Virus record (IMG/VR): IMGVR_UViG_3300006071_000034
Coordinates: 1 to 37,698 of that record
Length of the DNA stretch: 37,698 bases
Strand: one strand, 5' to 3'
Source of the DNA: a virus
Position numbers and translations under genes: made by a program. The notes under the pieces are model-generated. The model did not search any database and was not told where the DNA came from. It saw only the letters and a list, made by a program, of their open reading frames with translations. Positions 8,478 to 16,368 of this stretch are shown in pieces (the stretch's first letter is position 1; every line of letters starts with the position of its first letter).

Positions 8478-8801
8478 TCAGGCCTCCATGATGCGGATAT
8501 TCCCGCCGGTGCTGGCCGCCAGCACGCTGATTTTGGAGCCAATCGGGACCGTATAGGCAAAATAGGTGCCGCCCTTGGCCAGCCAACTGGTGTTGGTGGC
8601 CGTCGGATTCGTGCCGACTGCCACATAGACGTCCGTGTCGGCGAAGAACTGGACGATCTCAGTGGTAGCCCCCAGCGTAATCTGAGAGGCGCTTCCCGTA
8701 TAGGCGTGCGTCGAAACGCTGCCAAACGGCATGCACTGGATTGCGTCGCCCGGTGCCTGGCCGCCGTCCGGAAGTGGCACATAGTCACGGCGAAGGGTCA
8801 T
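8478..8801 (-). CDS. Small beta-rich virion protein (head fibre/decoration candidate)
   Basis: 107 residues from ATG 8799-8801, with GGAG seven to eight bases upstream. The sequence is beta-like and uncharged (SASQITLGATTEIVQFFADT, then DVYVAVGTNPTATNTSW), ending GNIRIMEA. The phrase DVYVAVG-(N)PTAT is common in small phage decoration proteins of this size, but that is recall, not a search. The preceding terminase ends in TAG 45 bases upstream in the same frame. This gene has its own ribosome-binding site, so I treat them as separate. Confidence 0.72.
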   Translation of the reverse strand: MTLRRDYVPLPDGGQAPGDAIQCMPFGSVSTHAYTGSASQITLGATTEIVQFFADTDVYVAVGTNPTATNTSWLAKGGTYFAYTVPIGSKISVLAASTGGNIRIMEA

Positions 8802-8846
8802 GGCTGGGGCTCCGTTCTGTTTCGTGCTAAATGAGAGGCAAAACGC

Positions 8847-10493
8847 CTAAAAGCCCTTGTGGGCTTCCGCGAACTTGCGGGCGCGCTCTTCGGCCCGCGT
8901 CTGAAACATGATCCAGTTGATGATGTTGTGCTGGGGGTCGGGCTCGATTTCCAGCGGCTTGGAACCTGCCACACCACTCCCCCTGAGCTGACGCTTGAGC
9001 CCCTGGCCGAACAAACTCATGCAGTCCACGAAGTCGTCGTGCTTGCCGTTCGGGAACTTGAGAAGCTCGGTCCGGGCCGCCGGCCACCAGTCAGCGTGCT
9101 CGGGGAACATGACCATCCCGGTGGAACACCTGGCCAGAATCGCCTGGGAGCGGACCACCTTGTCCTTGGTGCTGGCGAACTCGCTGAAGTTCACGTGCAC
9201 CCGGCGCTCGGACATGCGCCGCCGCAAATAGCTCATGGCCACCTTGGGCAATGGTCCCTTTTCCCCATAGACCACCAGCGGCTTCCACTTGACGCAGGCA
9301 TCCAGCATCTTCTCGACGAACTTGTCCAGATCGTGCTTGCCCCAGACCGCATCCAGGAGCCACAGCTTGCCCTTGTCATCCACTCCACTGACCAAGAAGC
9401 ATTGGTTGTCGGCGGTTTGGTCCCCGCTGGCGGCATAATCGACCGACCCATAGATCCTCAGACCCTTGGGCAACTGCTTCTCGCGGTACTCCTTCAGGTG
9501 CTCCGCCCGGAACAACACGCCGTCGTCGGGGACGGGCTCTTGTTGATACAGACACTGGAAGGCGCGCGGGTCCGTGCCGCGCATCTCGTCCATGAAGTCC
9601 CGGTCGTACATCTCGGGCCACAGCGCGTCACCGACGTTCTTTCCCATTCGGGTGGCAAGTTGGGCGTCCCGCTCCTCGAAGATGGCGGGCAGGCGCAGGT
9701 ATTCCCATCGCCCGGCCTCTTCACTTTCCAGAATCTTCCCGATCAGGTCTTCCTCGTGCCACCGGGTGGCGATGACCACGATCCCGCGGTTCTTGCCGGC
9801 GGCCTGGCGACTCTTCAGGTCCTTCTTGAACCATTCCCACAGCTTGTTGCGCTCGGTTTCGCTGGCGGCCTCCTCGGCGCCCTTGAACGGGTCGTCAACT
9901 ACGATCAACTCGCCCCTCCTACCGGTCAGCGCTCCGCCCTTGCCCACGCTGGCGATGTACCCGCCCGTGGACAACACCAGGTTATCGACAGCCTTGCTGC
10001 CCCCGCTCAAGCTGACCCCAGGGAACACGCTTTGATAGGCCTGCCACTTCAGCAACCTGCTCAAGGGCAACCCGAACTCAGCCCGTGCAAAGGTCTCTGA
10101 ATAGCCCACCAGCAAGCACCGGCGCCTCGGGTTCCTGCCGATGAACCATGCGGGGAACAATCGGGTGCACAGCTGGCTTTTGCCGTGTCCGGGGGGCATG
10201 CTGATCAGCAGCCTTTGAATCTCCCCCCTTTCCATTGCCTCCAGGCGCTCCGCGATCAACTCCAGATGCGGGGCCACCTTGAAGTCAGTCAGGGTTGCGT
10301 CTTCCTCGTCGTTCAAGCTGGGCGTCATGAACTTGCAGAAGTCCAGCAGCGAGCCCTCGGCCTTCTTGATGGCAACCAGGCGCTCGGCGGCGGCCACCGC
10401 CCGCTCGATGGTCTCCTTGTCGGCCTTCTCGAAGTCGATCTTGGTCAGATCGAGATCTTCGTCGGGTGCCGCCTTGACTGGCTTCTTGGCCAT
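8847..10493 (-). CDS. terL: Terminase large subunit
   Basis: 548 residues from ATG 10491-10493; the start directly follows the TGA of the upstream gene (TGAAGATG), suggesting coupling. It is the ATP-driven DNA packaging motor with a headful or cos nuclease. The N-terminal ATPase has Walker A (MPPGHGKS, about residues 99-106), Walker B (LIVVDDP, about 196-202) and the coupling motif IATRWHEEDL (about 241-250). The C-terminal RNase H-like nuclease has its first aspartate in YGSVDYAASGDQT (about 348-360) and a late pair in HDDFVDCM. Length is typical. Stop codon is TAG. The small subunit lies about 5 kb upstream rather than adjacent. Confidence 0.95.
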   Translation of the reverse strand: MAKKPVKAAPDEDLDLTKIDFEKADKETIERAVAAAERLVAIKKAEGSLLDFCKFMTPSLNDEEDATLTDFKVAPHLELIAERLEAMERGEIQRLLISMPPGHGKSQLCTRLFPAWFIGRNPRRRCLLVGYSETFARAEFGLPLSRLLKWQAYQSVFPGVSLSGGSKAVDNLVLSTGGYIASVGKGGALTGRRGELIVVDDPFKGAEEAASETERNKLWEWFKKDLKSRQAAGKNRGIVVIATRWHEEDLIGKILESEEAGRWEYLRLPAIFEERDAQLATRMGKNVGDALWPEMYDRDFMDEMRGTDPRAFQCLYQQEPVPDDGVLFRAEHLKEYREKQLPKGLRIYGSVDYAASGDQTADNQCFLVSGVDDKGKLWLLDAVWGKHDLDKFVEKMLDACVKWKPLVVYGEKGPLPKVAMSYLRRRMSERRVHVNFSEFASTKDKVVRSQAILARCSTGMVMFPEHADWWPAARTELLKFPNGKHDDFVDCMSLFGQGLKRQLRGSGVAGSKPLEIEPDPQHNIINWIMFQTRAEERARKFAEAHKGF

Positions 10494-10495
10494 CT

Positions 10496-12916
10496 TCACA
10501 GCCCGCAAATGGCCTGGGGGCTCCTGGCCTTGCCGTCATAGGGCGTGAACCACACGGGGCCGCCCCAGGTGGTGCCTCCGTCGTCGGTCCAGCTGAGATA
10601 CTGGCCAGTGCCCAGCCAGATTCGCCCATACGAGATGTCGAAGAACGTATTGCCGCTGGTCGGGTCGTTCTTGCGGGCCGGGTTGCTGTGCCCTGTCCAG
10701 TTCATGCCGTAATCGCTGGACACCTCCAGCTCGACCGTGGAGCCCTTCTTGTCGGTCGCAACCAGCATGGTCTTGGCGTCCACCGCCGAGATGGCCAGCC
10801 CGATGTTGCCGTAAGCCGCCCCCTTGGAATGGTCCGTCCAGGTAACCAGATCGGCAGACTGGGCGATGCCAAAGCTCTGGCCGGCGACCACACCGCAGTC
10901 CTTGCCGCCGGCGGCCGCACCGGTCACATCCGCGCCGGTCGAGTCCACGAACGACAGGGAGAAGTCCGCAACGCCCATGACCATCAAACTCGGGGCATCG
11001 ACCGTTCCCAGGACCTGGATCTTGACGCTGGAGGTGTTGGTCGGCAGCGTTCCGGTGATCGAGAAGGCCGTCCAGGAGTTCTTGGAGTTCTGGTCGCTGG
11101 AGAAGGTCGGCGTGGAGATCGTGGCTCCCGTCGAATCATAGCAGACCAGCTTGATATTCAGTTGGCAGTGGTAGGTGCCGCTCGCTGACGCCGAAACCAC
11201 GCTGCCGCCCAGCGTGAAGTTGATATGCCCTGCCGCGATGTTGGCGGCCATTGAGCTTGGCAACGTCAAGGTGCTGCTGATCCCAGGCGAGCCGCCGTAA
11301 ACGTTCGATTGACAGGCAAACTTGGTCTTGCCGGACGGGAAGGGGTTGGGGGCGTTGCCCGCGAACGTGTTGGGCGTTTCCGCGACGCCGCCAGCCGTCG
11401 TGTCCACATATGCCCAGCGGTCGGAGTATCCCGGATAACCAGAGTTTCCGGTCATGGAATAGTCCATGAACCATCCGCCCGTGTGCGTCCAGCCGGTCAG
11501 GCCCAGGAAAGTCCCGTTGATGTCCGGCGCATAGGTCGCGCTGGGGGTTCCGCTGTTCAAGCTGCCATTGGGCAGGCCGCAGAAGGCGTTGGGGAACATC
11601 TGGACGGCCAGATTGCCGCTGGGTGTCCAGGGACCGGATGGAAACGCTGCGCCCGCCGACACGATCTTTTGGCCAGCCGCTCCGCTGCCTACCACGACCC
11701 AGGGCTTGGTAAGGCCCGGCTGGTAGAACAGGCTGGTGAAGCCACTCAACTGGCCACCCAGATTCGTGCTGAGAAAAGTGGCCAGCGGAATCGTCGCCCA
11801 GGACACGCCGTCAGACGAATAGGCAATGCCGGTGTCGCCCACGACCACGAACGTGCTGCCGTCCGTCAGGACCTTCTTGCAGTTCATGCCCAGATTGGCC
11901 GTCTGGGTCCATGAGGGCGAGGCCGAGGTGGACTTGACGTTGGTTCCCACCCAGATCTTGCCGGTGGCCTCCGCAACCACGATCCGGCCGCCGGCGGACG
12001 CCGCGTCCTTGCCAGCGGTCCACAGGCCGGAGAACTCGGCAACGCCGCCCGCCTTGGCCAGGCCGTTGGCAGCGACCATCGCGTAGCCGTCCGGGAACAG
12101 CACGAAGTTATTCAGCTCGGGCGAGGACTTGGTGGTCGGGTTGCTGGGGGTGCCCGCCGCCGTCGAGACCGAACACGAATAGGACTGGGTGGCGGTTGCC
12201 GTCGCCGTTCCAGTGCCGTTCGAAGCCTGGACGGTGAACTTATAGGTCCCTGGGTCGGTTGGCGTGCCTGTCAGGGCTCCGGCTCCACTCAGGGTGATGC
12301 CTGGGGGCAGGCCGTTGTCGGTAACCTTGGGATTCGGGTTGGGGACGATTGCAAAGGTGGTCCCCGTCATCGTGCTGGCGGTAATCTGGACCTTGGGAGG
12401 GGTCCCGGTGCCGTAAGCCGTGCCAACCTTGCCGGCGGGGACGCTGGTGGTCGTGATGGTCAGGGGAGCAGACGCTCCAGGGGGAGTTTTGTTGTTGTTG
12501 GTGCCGCCGCTGTTGCCGGTTCCGCTCAGCGGCAGCCCGCCGCCCCCCAGATTCACAGTCGTGCCGCCTCCGCCCGTGCTGGGGGCGGAAACGGCCATGA
12601 TGCTGATCAGGAATCCAGCGGTCAGAGTCTGACTTCCGTTCGTGGCGGTGATGTAGACCGTGCTGTCGCCGGCTGCCGACGGCGTGCCGGTGATTGCGCC
12701 GTCCGCGCTCATCGTAATGCCCGTCGGGAAGCCCCCAGAAGCCACGGAGAACGTGGTTCCGGTCAACGACGCGCTGACTGCCGTCGTGTAATAGGTCCCA
12801 GCCGTCCCGGTGGGCAGTTTCGTGGTCAGAAACGTCAGCACATTGCCGCTGGCGCCCGATCCGCCGCTGCCCAGGGGGCCCGCACCTCCCAGAACCGCTA
12901 CCAGCTTCTTTCCCAT
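10496..12916 (-). CDS. Receptor-binding/tailspike-like protein with Ig and Asp-box repeats
   Basis: 806 residues from ATG 12914-12916, starting two bases after the TGA of the fibre gene upstream. Two He_PIG-type Ig-like modules are readable: LPTGTAGTYYTTAVSAS to GTPSAAGDSTVYITATNG (about 33-95), and VPAGKVGTAYGTGTPP to GTPTDPGTYKFTVQASNGTG (about 155-245). The rest resembles a beta-propeller of the sialidase/BNR type with Asp-box-like turns (YSSDGVSWATI, QSADLVTWTDHS, SSDYGMNWTGHS, WTDDGGTTWGGP). An inserted beta-sandwich lies in the middle (about 430-640, with a jelly-roll or carbohydrate-module look). Binding or cutting of a surface glycan is the likely job. No catalytic residues can be assigned by eye. 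Confidence 0.75.
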   Translation of the reverse strand: MGKKLVAVLGGAGPLGSGGSGASGNVLTFLTTKLPTGTAGTYYTTAVSASLTGTTFSVASGGFPTGITMSADGAITGTPSAAGDSTVYITATNGSQTLTAGFLISIMAVSAPSTGGGGTTVNLGGGGLPLSGTGNSGGTNNNKTPPGASAPLTITTTSVPAGKVGTAYGTGTPPKVQITASTMTGTTFAIVPNPNPKVTDNGLPPGITLSGAGALTGTPTDPGTYKFTVQASNGTGTATATATQSYSCSVSTAAGTPSNPTTKSSPELNNFVLFPDGYAMVAANGLAKAGGVAEFSGLWTAGKDAASAGGRIVVAEATGKIWVGTNVKSTSASPSWTQTANLGMNCKKVLTDGSTFVVVGDTGIAYSSDGVSWATIPLATFLSTNLGGQLSGFTSLFYQPGLTKPWVVVGSGAAGQKIVSAGAAFPSGPWTPSGNLAVQMFPNAFCGLPNGSLNSGTPSATYAPDINGTFLGLTGWTHTGGWFMDYSMTGNSGYPGYSDRWAYVDTTAGGVAETPNTFAGNAPNPFPSGKTKFACQSNVYGGSPGISSTLTLPSSMAANIAAGHINFTLGGSVVSASASGTYHCQLNIKLVCYDSTGATISTPTFSSDQNSKNSWTAFSITGTLPTNTSSVKIQVLGTVDAPSLMVMGVADFSLSFVDSTGADVTGAAAGGKDCGVVAGQSFGIAQSADLVTWTDHSKGAAYGNIGLAISAVDAKTMLVATDKKGSTVELEVSSDYGMNWTGHSNPARKNDPTSGNTFFDISYGRIWLGTGQYLSWTDDGGTTWGGPVWFTPYDGKARSPQAICGL

Positions 12917-12918
12917 GC

Positions 12919-13854
12919 TCAGCGCACCTTGACAGCGATGGTCAGGCCGTCCGCGAACAACTGGAAGGCCAGGACGCTCCAGCCCGTGGAGTTCAAAGTC
13001 GGCATCGCCGACGTCGTGGAGCCGCCCCAGTCGGTTCCGGCCGGCCAGGAGTGGGTGAAGGCCCCGGCATTCTCCAGAACCATCTCGAGCGTCCAGACTT
13101 CTCCCGCCGGGGGCAGGCCCGTGAAGGTCCAGTTGACGCTGCCGGCGATGGTTCCCCTGATCACCATCCCATTCGCAGGGTCAATGGCGACGGTCCCAGA
13201 GACCGAAGCGCCCAGATCCACGAAGGTATCGGCAGCCTTCTTGGTAACCAGATTGGTCTGCGTGAAACCGCCCCAGTCCTGGTTCTGGTCGCACCGGGCA
13301 TACGATGCGCCGGGCACAATCGTGATGTTCACGGCCTCCAGAACGGTTGCGGTGGAGTCGATTCGGACGGTATAGCCCGCCTTGCCGCTGAAAGAGCTGA
13401 AGGCATCAGTCAGAGCCTTGAAATTCGTGCTGGCAGAAGGCAGCGCCTCGGTGGTAACGCCGCTTCCGTCCGGGGAGACGACCAGAACCTGGCCACCCAG
13501 ACCCGTCCAGGAGTGCGGCATGTCCAGCAACTGCCACGCATACAGGGCGCCGCCGCCCGACACGTAGGTATTGCCGCCCCCACTCCCCGAGCCGCCCGTT
13601 CCGGTGCCCGAATACGTGCCGCCGACGCCGAAATATGCCAGGACTTCCGGCTTCAGCTGGACCAATCCAACCGACTGGTTGGCCAGTTGGCCGTCGTCGC
13701 GCTGGATCAGTGCCAGGTTATAGTCTACCTGGTCCAAAGACACCTTCAGGGCGTTGAACTCGCTGTCCAGCTTGTCGGCGGGCGGGTTGGCGCCCGGATT
13801 CGAGCCCTCGTAGCCCGAGAAGTTGAACTGGCGGCTGTAAGGCGTCGGCTGCAT
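12919..13854 (-). CDS. Tail fibre protein with podoviral N-terminal anchor
   Basis: 311 residues from ATG 13852-13854, with GAGGG eight bases upstream. The first 60 residues (SRQFNFSGYEGSNPGANPPA, KLDSEFNALKVSLDQV, YNLALIQRDDGQLANQSVGL) match the conserved virion-anchoring N-terminus of many podoviral tail fibres. A Gly/Ser-rich hinge (GTYSGTGTGGSGSGGGNTYV) follows, then a beta-rich distal part (GSVNWTFTGLPPAGEVWTLE). It is translationally close to the 806-residue receptor-binding gene, with a two-base gap. Together they would form the host-recognition apparatus. The unusual feature is location: between the two terminase genes rather than after the tail genes. Confidence 0.85.
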   Translation of the reverse strand: MQPTPYSRQFNFSGYEGSNPGANPPADKLDSEFNALKVSLDQVDYNLALIQRDDGQLANQSVGLVQLKPEVLAYFGVGGTYSGTGTGGSGSGGGNTYVSGGGALYAWQLLDMPHSWTGLGGQVLVVSPDGSGVTTEALPSASTNFKALTDAFSSFSGKAGYTVRIDSTATVLEAVNITIVPGASYARCDQNQDWGGFTQTNLVTKKAADTFVDLGASVSGTVAIDPANGMVIRGTIAGSVNWTFTGLPPAGEVWTLEMVLENAGAFTHSWPAGTDWGGSTTSAMPTLNSTGWSVLAFQLFADGLTIAVKVR

Positions 13855-14063
13855 GTCGGGGCCCTCGGGTGTTTCAGGCTAAATCAGGCAGGGGGGTGCC
13901 TTTTGCCCAGTCAAGATCGCGTTGCCGGCGGTAAGTGCCGCGGCCTTTGCCGGGCTTTACCGTTCGGGGGCGAAAGGTAGGGGTCCGCAGCGCTCGGGCT
14001 ACCGGATTGCGCTTCCTGGGGGCGCTGTCAGAATGCCTCTGGTTGCTCATTAGAAGGCCGTAC

Positions 14064-14085
14064 GCGGGAGTTGGGGTGCTCCCGC
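14064..14085. other. Hairpin between methyltransferase and tail-fibre genes
   Basis: A 7-bp inverted repeat (GCGGGAG at 14064-14070 with CTCCCGC at 14079-14085, loop of eight) lies just beyond the methyltransferase stop. There is no clear T-tract on either strand, so termination is uncertain. The rest of the 235-base gap (13855-14089) shows only a short CGGTAA/TTACCG dyad and no open frame I trust. Confidence 0.4.
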
Positions 14086-14089
14086 TATA

Positions 14090-15136
14090 TCAGCCCATGC
14101 AGGCCTCTATGAAGGCTTGCGCGACTTGCGGGACGATCGCGTTGCCGTAGGCGCGCAGTCGTCCCACGCGTCCGGGAACCCCATTAGCCAGCGGGAATGT
14201 GCCGGGCTCAACTGACCGCCACTTTTGATCCCGGCAGAAGAGCCAGTCAGCAGATGCCCAGTCGCCGTTAGTCGCGCGGGGCCGGACACTGACGAGACCA
14301 GCTTGGTGATCGTCGCAAGGTGCGTGGACTTCTCCATCGGCCTGCCCGTCATCATCGGAGTCCCAAACTCCCCGTCGTGGGCCTTGCAGGTCGGCCAGCC
14401 CGCCATCGCGGCAAAGTCCCTCAGGTCGTTCGCATGCGGACCCAGAGCCCGCGCCATCGCCTTCTCCGGGTCCTTGTATTCCCCTCCCGCCGCCACCTTG
14501 GAGCAGGGTGTCGGCCAACTCGCCAGATTGGCCTGCCTCGGCAACTGGTCCAGCCGTTCCGTCCCGTCCGAGCGCGGCTTGATGTCGCATCCCGTGTCCT
14601 TCCAGTCGCGGGTGGTTACCGTTGTCCAGCCCGTCTTTGGCGCACCAGTAGAGCCTTTGCCGGATGTGCGGAGCACCGACGCCCGCAGCGCACAAATCTG
14701 CCGACCCGACGGCGTAGCCCTCTCCTTCCAGGTCAGCCGATACAAGGTCGAGCCAAGCGAGGCCGTCTTTTGACGCAACCTGCTCGCCAAAGACGATTGC
14801 AGGGCGGCACTGGGAGACCAGCCAGTGGAAGTGGGGCCAAAGGTGCCGCTCGTCAGCAAGCCCTGCTCCTTTGCCTGCGCAGCTGAAAGGTTGGCATGGG
14901 CAGGAGCCCGTCCACACCGCTTGGTCGTCTCCCCATCCTGCAAGGCGCAGAGCCCTTGACCAACCGCCCAGGCCTGCAAAGAAGTGGCACTGGGTGTATC
15001 CCAGAAGTTCGGCTGGCTTGATGTCCCTGATATCGCGCTCATCGACGTGCCCCCCCCCTGCTATGTGTCCCGCTTCGATCAGATTGCGGAGCCACTGCGC
15101 CGCAAATGGGTCGATCTCGTTGTAGTAGGCCGCCAT
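14090..15136 (-). CDS. DNA (cytosine-5) methyltransferase
   Basis: 348 residues from ATG 15134-15136, with GGGGGA four to five bases upstream; a second ATG at 15146-15148 has a weaker signal. It would methylate C5 of cytosine in a short target using S-adenosylmethionine. C5-methyltransferase motifs are in order: motif I FFAGLGGWSRAL; motif IV GSCPCQPFSCAGKG with the catalytic cysteine in PCQ; motif VI FGEQV (usual form ENV); motif VIII GVGAPHIRQRLYW; and motif X YGNAIVPQVAQAF. The target-recognition region between VIII and X is Gly/Asp-rich and poor in hydrophobic residues, because it is also read in another frame (see the nested gene). Likely role: self-protection from host restriction or modification of phage DNA. 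Confidence 0.88.
   Translation of the reverse strand: MAAYYNEIDPFAAQWLRNLIEAGHIAGGGHVDERDIRDIKPAELLGYTQCHFFAGLGGWSRALRLAGWGDDQAVWTGSCPCQPFSCAGKGAGLADERHLWPHFHWLVSQCRPAIVFGEQVASKDGLAWLDLVSADLEGEGYAVGSADLCAAGVGAPHIRQRLYWCAKDGLDNGNHPRLEGHGMRHQAALGRDGTAGPVAEAGQSGELADTLLQGGGGRGIQGPGEGDGAGSGSACERPEGLCRDGGLADLQGPRRGVWDSDDDGQADGEVHAPCDDHQAGLVSVRPRATNGDWASADWLFCRDQKWRSVEPGTFPLANGVPGRVGRLRAYGNAIVPQVAQAFIEACMG
14107..15042 (-). CDS. Nested overlapping reading frame inside the methyltransferase gene
   Basis: A 311-codon frame, shifted relative to the methyltransferase, from ATG 15040-15042 to TAG 14107-14109, almost wholly inside that gene. A G-run ending eight bases before the ATG could serve as a Shine-Dalgarno. 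Its product has its own pattern: TSGTFGPTSTGWSPSAALQ, LTWKERATPSGRQICALRAS, repeated LASWPTP/AGWPTC, and HSRWLMGFPDAWDDCAPTA with a basic end RSSRKSRKPS. Hand counts of GC at third positions in 60-base samples favour this frame at 14521-14580 (18/20 against 12/20) and 14401-14460 (16/20 against 10/19), whereas the methyltransferase frame is favoured near motif I (13/19 against 11/20). The WLMGFP-x-x-W segment resembles the ends of other phage DNA methylases. Function unknown. Confidence 0.5.
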   Translation of the reverse strand: MSAISGTSSQPNFWDTPSATSLQAWAVGQGLCALQDGETTKRCGRAPAHANLSAAQAKEQGLLTSGTFGPTSTGWSPSAALQSSLASRLRQKTASLGSTLYRLTWKERATPSGRQICALRASVLRTSGKGSTGAPKTGWTTVTTRDWKDTGCDIKPRSDGTERLDQLPRQANLASWPTPCSKVAAGGEYKDPEKAMARALGPHANDLRDFAAMAGWPTCKAHDGEFGTPMMTGRPMEKSTHLATITKLVSSVSGPARLTATGHLLTGSSAGIKSGGQLSPAHSRWLMGFPDAWDDCAPTATRSSRKSRKPS

Positions 15137-15468
15137 GGTGTCCCCCATCCAGTTGCCCGATGGGGATGTCTGTTCGTTTTGGCGGATGACCCGTGAGGGG
15201 GTCGAGTTATTTTGGAAAGGTAGAAATTTTCTCAGCGGGCCTTGCAATCGCCACCGAGCCAGGGGTCGGGTCCGCCACCAAGGGTGGGGGCCGGGGCCGC
15301 CGCGGGCCGGGCCCAGGGCCGGCCAAGGGCCATGCAAGGGCGGCGGCCCCGCCGCCGCCTTGGGGCGCAAGGGCTTTGGAGCTTGGAGCGGGGGCGACTG
15401 ACGGGCGACTATCGGACTATTGGTAAAAGATTGGTGAATCTCTTACGATCTCGTTCCCGGAATGCCCC
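15137..15468. other. 332-bp gap between small terminase and methyltransferase
   Basis: No credible gene is present. Near 15200-15216 there is a short AT-rich stretch (AGAAATTTTCT). At 15280-15370 there are runs of GC-rich direct and inverted repeats with recurring GCAAGGG. At 15423-15446 a 24-bp operator-like dyad is listed separately. The gap lies on the late-operon path, so attenuation or control of the genes after the small terminase could occur here. Confidence 0.5.
15423..15446. promoter_or_regulatory. Operator-like inverted repeat
   Basis: Two 10-base arms, GTAAAAGATT (15423-15432) and AATCTCTTAC (15437-15446), pair at nine of ten positions across a GGTG spacer. The size and symmetry are those of a dimeric repressor or activator site. 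It sits 23 bases beyond the small-terminase stop and about 290 bases before the methyltransferase. No matching regulator gene was identified. Confidence 0.4.
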
Positions 15469-15969
15469 TTAATCGTTCAAGATTTCGGAACATTCGCTCG
15501 CTGTGACGTCGATGACGGGCGAGGACTGGATCGCCATGGCTTGACGGCCGCGAGAGGCGAGGTCCATCAATTGCTCGACAGTCCATTGACTGATCGGCTT
15601 GCTATCGCCTTGATTCTGTTCGTCTTTTTCGGGGATCAGGCGGCCTATTTGAGCCAATTTTGAGGCGGCGGCTACCCTGGCTGACTCGTTGCGGCCGTTT
15701 CGGGCCACGTCAAGCAACGTAGCCATGGCGCAAGCCTTGCCTTCTTCAACCATAAGCAAAACGCGCTCATCCACGGCGGCGCGAACGGCGGGCAAGCGCA
15801 ATAGGCCATAAGCGGATTGCGCTGGCGAAGAATAGCCTGCCCGCTCAGCGGCAAGGGATCCTTGCCCCCCACACTGGACATACTCCACCACAAAGCGGGC
15901 CTGCTTGGCCGTCATGCCGTCGGGCCCCGTGAATCGGGGGCCATGGCGCACTGCTAAATTCTTTGCCAT
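15469..15969 (-). CDS. terS: Terminase small subunit
   Basis: 166 residues from ATG 15967-15969, preceded by a GGATGGGA purine run; the longer upstream frame has no start signal. The N-terminal part (MTAKQARFVVEYVQCGGQGS, AAERAGYSSPAQSAYGLLR) is the winged-helix/HTH DNA-binding pattern of the Terminase_2 type, which recognises the packaging site and feeds DNA to the large subunit. The C-terminal half (RVAAASKLAQIGRLIPEKDE) is a helical oligomerisation region. It is the first gene of the leftward late operon and diverges from the rightward early genes over a 106-base gap. It is separated from the large subunit by a methyltransferase and two receptor-binding genes. Confidence 0.9.
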   Translation of the reverse strand: MAKNLAVRHGPRFTGPDGMTAKQARFVVEYVQCGGQGSLAAERAGYSSPAQSAYGLLRLPAVRAAVDERVLLMVEEGKACAMATLLDVARNGRNESARVAAASKLAQIGRLIPEKDEQNQGDSKPISQWTVEQLMDLASRGRQAMAIQSSPVIDVTASECSEILND

Positions 15970-16038
15970 TTCCCATCCATTTCTTTGCGCTTTCTGTGAT
16001 CCGCTAGGGCGGCCCTTGCGTAATACTATATGGATGCG

Positions 16039-16052
16039 CCGCAATGATGCGG
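16039..16052. promoter_or_regulatory. Short dyad in the divergent early/late control gap
   Basis: CCGCA (16039-16043) and TGCGG (16048-16052) face each other across ATGA in the 106-base gap between the leftward late operon and rightward early genes. A leftward TATAGT-like -10 is present nearby on the minus strand (about 16023-16028) without a convincing -35. The gap must hold promoters for both directions; their exact positions cannot be fixed by eye. Confidence 0.3.
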
Positions 16053-16075
16053 GGCCCAAAGTGGAGAAAAAGAAA

Positions 16076-16261
16076 ATGACCAAGATGGACCGGAATCACA
16101 CCAACACCTACTACGCGGGCCCCTTCTCCAACAGGGATAAGGCCCAAAACAGGCTCGAAGACTATTGCGCGGCAGGGCTGATCCACGCCAATGACCTGCC
16201 CAAGGTCAGCAAGCTCCAAGGCGGGTACTGCATCCTGGTCGATGTCAGCCCCATCGAGTAG
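16076..16261 (+). CDS. Small hypothetical early protein (61 aa)
   Basis: ATG 16076-16078 follows GGAG by about ten bases. The product begins [20 protein letters not shown] and ends [19 protein letters not shown]; it is soluble, slightly basic, with an internal alpha-helix ([16 protein letters not shown]). It is the first rightward gene after the divergent control region. A longer frame is open upstream but has no ribosome-binding site and would cover the promoter gap. I do not recognise it. Its position suggests an immediate-early host-takeover or regulatory role, which is inference. Confidence 0.65.
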   Translation: MTKMDRNHTNTYYAGPFSNRDKAQNRLEDYCAAGLIHANDLPKVSKLQGGYCILVDVSPIE

Positions 16262-16296
16262 GCCCCGCCGAGATACCCGGCGCGCCGCGCCCTCCA

Positions 16297-16335
16297 CCCC
16301 CAGACCGGATCGCCGGCTGGGGGCAAGGGGGTACC
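16297..16335 (+). other. Bulged-A hairpin element, copy 1
   Basis: A 27-base hairpin: seven-pair lower stem CCCCCAG/CTGGGGG (16297-16303 with 16317-16323), an unpaired A at 16304, upper stem CCGG/CCGG, tetraloop ATCG. It is followed by CAAGGGGGTACC (16324-16335). A second copy at 16711-16749 has the same architecture with compensating base changes. It lies in the leader before the pentapeptide gene, ending 33 bases before its ATG. No T-tract follows. Confidence 0.55.
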
Positions 16336-16368
16336 GGGACGGGCCCGGCAAGCAAGGGGAACAATGTC

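Noticed and set aside
8478-8849. Read-through of the terminase TAG into the next gene
   Set aside because: The next gene is in the same frame with no intervening stop, but it has its own GGAG and ATG, and frame agreement has a one-in-three chance.
16015-16035. T7-type promoter (TAATAC ... TATATGG)
   Set aside because: The match is broken in the middle and there is no phage RNA polymerase gene in the window.
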